From Methanomicrobiales archaeon (GTDB lineage Archaea; Halobacteriota; Methanomicrobia; Methanomicrobiales; JACTUA01), in assembly GCA_028678715.1 (NCBI GenBank), contig JAJRCY010000018.1:1-10482 (forward strand): a DNA stretch of 10,482 nt, written 5' to 3'. Positions 5,805-10,482 of this stretch are shown here, piece by piece. The notes under the pieces are model-generated. The model saw nothing but the letters and a program-made list of their open reading frames with translations, did no database searches and had not been told where the DNA came from. The position numbers were made by a program, and so were the translations under genes. Numbering within the stretch: position 1 is the stretch's first letter; each line of letters opens with the position of its first letter.

Positions 5805-6068
5805 ATGAGGCGTAACACCTTCTATATCATCCTGGGGCTGGTCATCCTCTTTGAGGTGGGGGTGTTCTGGTGGGCGGTGGAGATACACAACGCACTCCTG
5901 ATGCAGGTGGCATTCATCCTTGGCGTTGTCGTGATCTACCTCTCCCGGCGCAGGGTCGAGGAGGTCATCGAGGATGAACGGACCGTGCTCATCACCCAGA
6001 AGGCAGCCCTGCGCACCCTGGAGATCTTCTGGGTGATCTTCTTTGCCGTGAACCTGGGGTTGCAGTGA
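5805..6068 (+). CDS. DUF2178-type membrane protein, N-terminal part (frameshifted)
   Basis: An 87-residue frame with two membrane helices (about 5-24 and 29-46), a conserved basic-acidic cytoplasmic segment (YLSRRRVEEVIEDERTVLI, 46-64) and the start of a third helix (LEIFWVIFFAVNLG). The E-DER segment after a helix pair is the pattern I associate with DUF2178, predicted membrane proteins of methanogens and haloarchaea often encoded with a small HTH regulator, as here. Family members continue through a fourth helix. That part is present in the -1 frame starting at 6065. Adding one G to the GGGG run at 6056-6059 joins both parts and turns the end of this frame into NLGVAVIGLG, a smoother third helix. 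The break is thus probably a one-base loss, either real or a sequencing error. Family assignment is from memory of the pattern. Confidence 0.75.
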   Translation: MRRNTFYIILGLVILFEVGVFWWAVEIHNALLMQVAFILGVVVIYLSRRRVEEVIEDERTVLITQKAALRTLEIFWVIFFAVNLGLQ

Positions 6069-6268
6069 TTGGCCTGGGACCGCCTGGTTTTCCCCGTCCG
6101 CCGCCGCAGCCTCCGGCAACGGATGGGATACTCCCCTTCCATCTCCTGGGCCGGTTCGCGATCATCCAGATGGCGCTGCTCGGCCTGATGATCCTCCTGT
6201 ACGTCGGGTTCAGGATGTACTATGCACGCAGATACGGGGAATGGGACTCCGATGAAGAACAGGGTTAA
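6065..6268 (+). CDS. DUF2178-type membrane protein, C-terminal part (frameshifted)
   Basis: A 67-codon frame, -1 relative to 5805-6068. A Pro-rich loop (FPRPPPQPPATDG) leads to a fourth helix (FAIIQMALLGLMILLYVGFR, about 32-51) and a conserved-looking cytoplasmic tail MYYARRYGEWDSDEEQ. If translated on its own it would start at GTG 6065, which overlaps the stop codon of the upstream frame (GTGA), allowing re-initiation; no good ribosome site is visible. More likely it is the end of a single protein of about 155 residues whose frame is broken at the G run 6056-6059. Its last 17 bases overlap the start of the HTH gene, so translation of the regulator is probably coupled to this part. Confidence 0.65.
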   Translation: MIGLGPPGFPRPPPQPPATDGILPFHLLGRFAIIQMALLGLMILLYVGFRMYYARRYGEWDSDEEQG

Positions 6269-6461
6269 GGTCTTCCGGGCGGTGCATGATCTCACCCAGG
6301 AGCAGCTGGCGGATGCGCTGGGGGTGACCCGCCAGACTATCCTCGCCATTGAGAAGGGGAAGTACGATCCCTCTCTCGATCTGGCCTTCAGGATCGCCCG
6401 CCACTTCAGGGTCTCCGTGGAGGAGCTGTTCCTGTGGGAGGAGCCGGTAAAAAGTCCATGA
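6252..6461 (+). CDS. Small XRE-type HTH transcriptional regulator
   Basis: A 69-residue protein, essentially one helix-turn-helix domain. LTQEQLADALGVTRQTILAI (14-33) is helices 2-3 with the recognition helix around TRQTILAIEKG, followed by the family-typical KYDPSLDLAFRIARHF and VSVEELFLWEE. Proteins of this short type (YozG-like) are DNA-binding dimers, mostly repressors, often encoded beside a small membrane protein. ATG 6252 is chosen since family members begin MKNR(I/V)K; ATG 6222 would add ten residues lying inside the preceding gene. The start overlaps the end of the DUF2178 C-terminal frame by 17 bp. Probable targets are the shared 12-mers at 5771-5782 (its own promoter) and 6579-6590 (the exporter operon). 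No ligand domain is present, so any signal would have to come from a partner, for example the DUF2178 protein. Confidence 0.92.
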   Translation: MKNRVKVFRAVHDLTQEQLADALGVTRQTILAIEKGKYDPSLDLAFRIARHFRVSVEELFLWEEPVKSP

Positions 6462-6511
6462 CAGTCCGGGGAGGCAGGGCCCTTCACCTCCTCATCTCTT
6501 TCCGGCCGGAG

Positions 6512-6525
6512 GGGGGGTACCCCCC
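6512..6525. repeat. 14-bp G/C palindrome after the HTH gene
   Basis: GGGGGGTACCCCCC is a perfect palindrome 50 bp after the HTH stop codon. In RNA it would pair six G with five or six C once a loop opens, and it may end or protect the DUF2178-HTH transcript. No T run follows. Confidence 0.35.
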
Positions 6526-6553
6526 TGGGGCTGTCCTGGAAATGTCTGGATTA

Positions 6554-6568
6554 GGTAACTATTGGTAA
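6554..6568 (+). promoter_or_regulatory. Two GGTAA repeats one helical turn apart, upstream of the exporter TATA box
   Basis: GGTAA occurs at 6554-6558 and 6564-6568, ten bases apart, ending just before the TATA box at 6570. The position overlaps the BRE region, and the one-turn spacing suits a factor touching one face of the DNA. It could be an activator site or chance. Confidence 0.3.
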
Positions 6569-6569
6569 T

Positions 6570-6578
6570 CTTTATATA
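6570..6578 (+). promoter_or_regulatory. TATA box of the COG1361-ABC exporter operon
   Basis: CTTTATATA, a strong archaeal TATA box, predicts a transcript start near 6602 and a leader of about 68 nt. The 12-mer operator candidate begins one base after it. Confidence 0.7.
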
Positions 6579-6590
6579 ACAAAATGTATA
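6579..6590. promoter_or_regulatory. Second copy of the operator candidate ACAAAATGTATA
   Basis: Identical over 12 bases to 5771-5782 and in the same place relative to the TATA box: TTATATA then CAAAATGTATA there, TTATATAA then CAAAATGTATA here. Here the left half is TATAACA, so the dyad is imperfect; TATAAC also repeats directly at 6575-6580 and 6587-6592. A repressor bound here would block transcription initiation. Confidence 0.6.
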
Positions 6591-6614
6591 ACATGCTTTA
6601 CACAAATCGATACA

Positions 6615-6651
6615 CCTGCCGGAGAACGGCGGCACCGCCGCACCCGGCAGG
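6615..6651 (+). promoter_or_regulatory. Structured 5' leader hairpin of the exporter mRNA
   Basis: CCTGCCGG (6615-6622) pairs with CCGGCAGG (6644-6651), enclosing a second stem CGGCGG (6627-6632) with CCGCCG (6635-6640). The structure lies between the predicted transcript start (about 6602) and the ribosome site GGGAG (6658-6662), seven bases before ATG 6670. It leaves the ribosome site free, so it may stabilise the mRNA rather than repress it. Confidence 0.45.
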
Positions 6652-6669
6652 GGACACGGGAGAAAGAAC

Positions 6670-7953
6670 ATGAAAGCGAGTCATATGGTACTGGGAATCG
6701 CCATCGTCATCTGGACCCTGGCGGTCATTCTGGTCCCGGCAGCACGCGCTGCAGACACGGGAGCATCAGCAGAAACCCCGGAATCGATGATCGATGTGAC
6801 GGGTATCACCATCAGCCCCGAGGTGTTCATGCGCGGGGATACGGGCACGGTGACCATTGAGATCCAGAATACCGGCGAGTCGGCCGTGACCATCCACCGG
6901 GCCAAACTCATGACCCCCAGCGGCGTCTCCATTGCGAACGACATGGTCTACGATGCAGTCGGTACCATCGGCCCGGGGCATTCCATGTCCTTCACCTACA
7001 CCGTGAAGGCGACCGCATCGGACGGTATCTATTACCCGGAGTTCTACCTGGATTTCCTGACCGGGGGGAGTCTCCGGCAGTACTTCCCGGTGAAGATTGA
7101 CAGTACCGGTATCCAGGTCTCGGTCCTGGACGCCCCGGACACGTATGCTGCGGACAGCAAGGAGACGATCTCCCTCTCCCTGGGCAATCCCCGTGAGACC
7201 AGCGTGAACGGGGTCACGGTCACCCTCCTGGGGGAGCATATCAGGGCCTCCCAGACCGCAGTATTCCTGGGAACGCTCCGGCCGGATGCCGAGAAGAATG
7301 CCACCTTTGAAATCACGCCGTCGGAATCCACCGAACTCACCTTCAATGTTTCCTACCGGAACGGGATGAATGACCACTTCACGACGCTCTCCCTTCCGGT
7401 TACTGTCGGCGGGAGGAGCATGGCCGCGGAACTGGTGGTGAATAACGTCGAGGTGGCGCAGGGCAGCGGCGCGATCACGGTGACCGGCGACGTGACCAAT
7501 GCTGGCCTGGAAGAAGCATATTCGGTCAAGGTCACGGTCGGCACACCGGCAGTACCGGTGGATCCCTATCCTGTCGATGTGATCGGTGCCCTTGAACCCG
7601 ATGATTTTTCCAGCTTCGAGCTGACGTTCCGGGCGCAGGGTGCATCCACGGTCCCGCTCGTCGTGGAGTACCGGGATGGGGAGGGCACGATCCTCCAGGA
7701 GACTGTGACCATCTCCCTCACCGGCGGGACCGGCCAGGCTTCTGCAGCCAGCCCGAGTGTTTCGGGAGGTACGGCCGCCGATGGCCGCACCAACCGGGCG
7801 GGAATGTTCGGCTCCTTCGGGACGGGATTCGGGAGGATCCCGTTCCTGCAGATGGCTCTCGTCCTTGTCGTTGCCGTCGTTGGCGTCGTGGCATGGCGGA
7901 AAGGTTACTTCGGGAAGATCCGTGACCGGTTCCGTGGCCGATCCCGGAAGTGA
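6670..7953 (+). CDS. Secreted, membrane-anchored Ig-like domain protein (COG1361 / CARDB-NEW3 type)
   Basis: A 427-residue protein. Residues 1-27 are a Sec signal peptide (a long hydrophobic run ending in ARA, with cleavage near 27-28). Then come about three beta-sandwich domains: 43-125 with SPEVFMRGDTGTVTIEIQNT, 130-220 with DSKETISLSLGNPRETS, and 250-350 with VEVAQGSGAITVTGDVTNAG. The turn phrases NTGES and NAGLEE are typical of CARDB/NEW3 domains. A Gly/Ser/Ala-rich linker (about 350-390) leads to one C-terminal membrane helix (about 393-411) and a basic tail. It should therefore sit outside the cell, anchored at its C-terminus. The gene is first in an operon with an ABC ATPase (10 bp downstream) and a MacB/FtsX-type permease. 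By position it may be the extracytoplasmic partner of the exporter, in the place MacA-like adaptors take in bacteria, though it is not homologous to MacA. The ribosome site GGGAG fits the ATG at 6670. Confidence 0.85.
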   Translation: MKASHMVLGIAIVIWTLAVILVPAARAADTGASAETPESMIDVTGITISPEVFMRGDTGTVTIEIQNTGESAVTIHRAKLMTPSGVSIANDMVYDAVGTIGPGHSMSFTYTVKATASDGIYYPEFYLDFLTGGSLRQYFPVKIDSTGIQVSVLDAPDTYAADSKETISLSLGNPRETSVNGVTVTLLGEHIRASQTAVFLGTLRPDAEKNATFEITPSESTELTFNVSYRNGMNDHFTTLSLPVTVGGRSMAAELVVNNVEVAQGSGAITVTGDVTNAGLEEAYSVKVTVGTPAVPVDPYPVDVIGALEPDDFSSFELTFRAQGASTVPLVVEYRDGEGTILQETVTISLTGGTGQASAASPSVSGGTAADGRTNRAGMFGSFGTGFGRIPFLQMALVLVVAVVGVVAWRKGYFGKIRDRFRGRSRK

Positions 7954-7963
7954 GGGCAGGGGG

Positions 7964-8644
7964 ATGCAGGTGAGCCAGCGGCCGGTGATCGTACTGGACC
8001 GGGTGACCAAGGTGTACCCCCTGCCTGCGGGCGATGTCGTGGCCCTCAACAATATCTCTCTCACCATCAACGAGGGGGAGTTCGTCACCATCATGGGCCC
8101 CTCGGGGTCGGGAAAGTCCACGCTCCTCAACCAGATCGGGTGCCTGGATGTCCCGACTTCGGGAGACCTCTCCCTCAACGGGAGGGACGTCAGGGCAATG
8201 AATGACCGGGAGCTGACCGATCTCCGCCTCACCACCATCGGTTACATCTTCCAGAAATTCAACCTGATTCCCCTTCTCACGGCTTACGAGAACGTGGAGT
8301 ACCCGTACCTCATGAAGCACCGGAAGAACGATGACACCGGGCACGTGCGGCGTCTCCTGTCCCAGGTGGGGATCGATGAGGCCCTGGCCACCCATAAACC
8401 CCCGGAACTCTCCGGCGGGCAGCAGCAGCGGGTGGCCATCGCCCGGGCTCTCGTGAACGACCCGGCGATCCTCCTCTGCGACGAGCCGACAGGAAACCTG
8501 GACTCCCAGACAGGGATACAGATCATGGAGGTGCTCGCGGGACTCCACCGGAGGGGTCGCACGATCATCATGGTGACGCATGAACGGGATATCGCAGCGT
8601 ATGCGGAGCGGACCATCACCATCCGGGATGGGAGGGTGGCATGA
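7964..8644 (+). CDS. ABC transporter ATP-binding protein, MacB/LolD type
   Basis: A 226-residue, complete ABC ATPase. It has Walker A GPSGSGKST (45-53), Q-loop Gln97, signature LSGGQQ (149-154), Walker B ILLCDEP with catalytic Glu174, D-loop GNLDSQ (177-182) and H-loop His206. The stretch TIGYIFQKFNLIPLLTAYENVEYP is typical of the MacB/LolD/FtsE group (COG1136), which drives conformational work in FtsX-type permeases rather than channel-type transport. ATG 7964 is preceded by AGGGGG; the frame is open further upstream, but that part overlaps the preceding gene. The stop codon overlaps the permease start (ATGA), so the two are translationally coupled and certainly partners. All nucleotide-handling residues are present, so the protein should be active. 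Confidence 0.97.
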   Translation: MQVSQRPVIVLDRVTKVYPLPAGDVVALNNISLTINEGEFVTIMGPSGSGKSTLLNQIGCLDVPTSGDLSLNGRDVRAMNDRELTDLRLTTIGYIFQKFNLIPLLTAYENVEYPYLMKHRKNDDTGHVRRLLSQVGIDEALATHKPPELSGGQQQRVAIARALVNDPAILLCDEPTGNLDSQTGIQIMEVLAGLHRRGRTIIMVTHERDIAAYAERTITIRDGRVA

Positions 8645-9873
8645 TCGGGAAGGACATCCTCTTCCGGCTCTCGGTCCGGAGCGTCCGGCTGCACCTCCTC
8701 CGGTCAATCCTGGCCGCGCTCGGCATCGTCATCGGTGTGGTTGCCATCGCAGCCATGGGCATGATGGGCGCCAACATGACCCTCTCCGTGACTGAGGACC
8801 TCTCCAAGATGGCCAATATTCTGGTGGTGAGGGCGTACACCGGGGGCGGAGGCGGATTCATAGGACCCGGAGGGGGAGGTTCCCGGGTCGTAGGGAGTTC
8901 CCAGGCGAGCGATGAGGAGATGATCACCGAGGACCAGTTCCGGGATATCGACCGCATCGCCGGGTCATACGGTACCGTATACTATGTCTACACGCAATCG
9001 GACACCATCGAGATAGGAGATCGCAGAGGGAGGGCCACGATCATCGGTCTTGATCCCGACGTGGTCCCGGAGATCCTGGAACTCGCGGACGGAGAGTATC
9101 CGAAGAGCACCACGTCTGTCGTGATCGGTCCCCGGCTCGTGGACCGTTTCGCCCTCAAACTCGGTTCCAAGCTGGACATCGGGGATCCGGACGAGGGGAC
9201 GACCACGACAGTGCGGGTCGTCGGCATCCTCCCGGAACGGGGGATGACCCTGGACCTGAACACTGATTCGGCCATCATAGGCAGCGACAAGCTCTACACC
9301 GGTATCTACGGCGGGGAGGGGGAGTACGACCAGGTCACCATCGCCGTGGACAACCTGGACGAGGTTGCGACCGTCAAAGAGGAGATCCTCGCGCAGCTGA
9401 ACAGGAAGGAGGAGGAGGTGACCGTCCAGGACAGCAGCAGGATACTGGAGAGCATCACCTCAACGCTCTCCACCATGACCTCGTTTGTCATGGCCATCGC
9501 CGGCATCTCCCTGATGGTCGCCGCCGTATCGATCTTCAATGTGATGATGATGTCGGTCACCGAAAGGGTCCGGGAGATTGGCATCCTCCGGAGCATCGGT
9601 ACCCAGAAGAGCGATGTGCGGCGGATGTTCCTCTATGAGGCAAGCATCCTGGGGCTTGTCGGAGGGGGGATCGGTGCAGTGATGAGCCTTGTTATCGGGT
9701 ACATGGTGGTCCTGGGGATGGTCGGGACCACGGAGTTCTTCTTTGCAGGGGAGAGCCTGTGGTATATCCCCTTTGCAATGGCCGTTGGCATCACCATCTG
9801 CATCATCTCCGGGGTCTACCCTGCCTGGCAGGCCTCAAACCTGGACCCCATCGAGGCACTACGTGCGGAATGA
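8641..9873 (+). CDS. ABC transporter permease, MacB/FtsX type
   Basis: A 410-residue protein with the four-helix MacB/FtsX layout. Helix 1 (about 20-43) is followed by a large extracytoplasmic MacB_PCD domain (about 44-260), then helices at about 281-304, 333-360 and 374-394. The coupling segment SVTERVREIGILRSIGTQKSDV (305-326) contacts the ATPase, and the C-terminus has the family ending YPAWQASNLDPIEALR. Residues 68-80 are a glycine-rich loop (TGGGGGFIGPGGGG) inserted early in the external domain; many relatives have short Gly-rich stretches near here, but this one is pronounced. MacB-type permeases export peptides, antibiotics or lipoproteins, or transmit force without transport. The substrate here is unknown. 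In the same operon, the secreted Ig-like protein could extend or gate the external domain. Confidence 0.95.
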   Translation: MIGKDILFRLSVRSVRLHLLRSILAALGIVIGVVAIAAMGMMGANMTLSVTEDLSKMANILVVRAYTGGGGGFIGPGGGGSRVVGSSQASDEEMITEDQFRDIDRIAGSYGTVYYVYTQSDTIEIGDRRGRATIIGLDPDVVPEILELADGEYPKSTTSVVIGPRLVDRFALKLGSKLDIGDPDEGTTTTVRVVGILPERGMTLDLNTDSAIIGSDKLYTGIYGGEGEYDQVTIAVDNLDEVATVKEEILAQLNRKEEEVTVQDSSRILESITSTLSTMTSFVMAIAGISLMVAAVSIFNVMMMSVTERVREIGILRSIGTQKSDVRRMFLYEASILGLVGGGIGAVMSLVIGYMVVLGMVGTTEFFFAGESLWYIPFAMAVGITICIISGVYPAWQASNLDPIEALRAE

Positions 9874-9910
9874 GGGGAGAGGGCACCGGGTCTCTTCCCC
9901 CTTTCTTCTG
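9874..9910 (+). terminator. Terminator of the exporter operon
   Basis: Right after the permease stop codon, GGGGAGAG (9874-9881) pairs with CTCTTCCCC (9892-9900) with one bulged T. It is followed by the pyrimidine-rich CTTTCTTCTG. It lies between convergent genes, so it could also limit read-through towards the deformylase gene. Confidence 0.55.
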
Positions 9911-9925
9911 TAATCCCCGCGGCCT

Positions 9926-10462
9926 TCAGCGTTTCACCCGGTATCCCGCCTGCAGCACCTCCCAAGGAACCACCATCCCCGGGGATTCTGCCCGGTCCAG
10001 GGTCAGGATCCCGTCCAGGTGGTCCACCTCGTGCCGGACCAGGGATGCCAGATCCGGATCCACGGCCTCCCAGATATCCGGGGTGCCATCCCGGGTCACG
10101 AACCGGACGGACAGGCTCACCGGCCGCATGACACGGACGGCGAGGTGGGGGAAGGACATGCACCGTTCCCAGACGGGGCTGGATTCCGGGCTTTCCCGGA
10201 TGATAACCGGGTTGATCAGGGATATCTCCCTCCCTTCCCTTTCGACGATGAGGATGCGCAGGGGAATCCCTATCTGCGGCGCGGCAATGCCGTGGGCGGC
10301 ACCGTGGCGAGCCTGGAACCAGTGGAGGGCATCTTCCAGGAACCGGATCGTCGGGCCTGCCGGGGCGAGGGCGTCAGCGGGGAGGGGTGCTGCGGCCTCC
10401 CTGAGCCGGGGATCGTCGAGGGAGAGAAGCGGGTGCGGGGGAGGGCGGAACCGCCATTTCAC
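9926..10462 (-). CDS. def: Peptide deformylase
   Basis: At least 178 residues. Peptide deformylase removes the N-formyl group from nascent proteins using a metal (usually iron) held by one Cys and two His. The three motifs are visible: HGIAAPQIG (57-65; consensus GxGLAAPQ, with Gln63), ERCMS (99-103; consensus EGCLS, with ligand Cys101), and HEVDHLDG (144-151; consensus HExxH, with ligands His144 and His148 and catalytic Glu145). The start LSLDDPRLREAA (14-25) and the insert RDGTP also fit. The second residue of motif 2 is Arg instead of Gly. Archaea normally start translation with unformylated Met, so the enzyme is unexpected and suggests transfer from bacteria or another substrate. The GTG at 10462 has no ribosome site, and the frame stays open to the window edge (reading SRWLSR before it), so the true start may lie outside. 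Confidence 0.9.
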   Translation of the reverse strand: MKWRFRPPPHPLLSLDDPRLREAAAPLPADALAPAGPTIRFLEDALHWFQARHGAAHGIAAPQIGIPLRILIVEREGREISLINPVIIRESPESSPVWERCMSFPHLAVRVMRPVSLSVRFVTRDGTPDIWEAVDPDLASLVRHEVDHLDGILTLDRAESPGMVVPWEVLQAGYRVKR

Positions 10463-10482
10463 ACGGGAGAGCCATCGGGACA

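Noticed and set aside
6766..8238. Minus-strand open frame of 490 codons
   Set aside because: It lies opposite the COG1361 and ABC ATPase genes, which have recognisable domains and ribosome sites. Its translation is His/Arg/Pro-rich and without family features.
1..10482. CRISPR arrays, insertion sequences, long direct repeats or attachment sites
   Set aside because: I looked for regularly spaced repeats, transposase motifs and a partial tRNA copy as attachment site, and saw none. The tRNA 3' end is not repeated in the window.

Overview
The window reads as a chromosomal segment of a GC-rich methanogenic archaeon, most likely of the order Methanomicrobiales (inference). The archaeal signs are TATA boxes of the TTTATC or TTTATATA type about 26 nt before the predicted transcript starts, a nearly leaderless gene, a tRNA without encoded CCA, an archaellin-like protein, and small membrane and regulator families common in methanogens.

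Left part (1-3655): a possible 5' end of a gene leaving the window (1-39, minus); a 14-TM DHA2-type MFS exporter (141-1595, plus); facing it, a minus-strand pair encoding a six-TM HdeD-like protein and an orphan archaellin-like protein; then a plus-strand COG2426-like small membrane protein. Middle (3796-5668): tRNA-Leu(CAG), a 315-bp gene-free stretch holding a long hairpin behind its own TATA box, a membrane PAS protein without an output domain, and, convergent to it, a YwbE-family protein and a YkgJ-type cysteine-cluster protein.

The most coherent unit is 5758-9910. Two plus-strand transcription units follow each other. The first encodes a DUF2178-type membrane protein, broken by a one-base frameshift in a G run, and a 69-residue XRE-type repressor-like protein. 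The second encodes a secreted, membrane-anchored Ig-like (COG1361-type) protein, an ABC ATPase and a MacB/FtsX-type permease. Both promoters carry the same 12-mer, ACAAAATGTATA, just downstream of an AT-rich TATA box. I infer that the small regulator controls its own operon and the exporter operon through this site, with the DUF2178 protein as a possible membrane sensor. It would be a self-contained envelope-response or export cassette.

The right end holds a minus-strand peptide deformylase (9926-10462), an enzyme of bacterial type that is unexpected in an archaeon. Its reading frame stays open to the window edge. Assignments are from motif reading only; no database search was possible.
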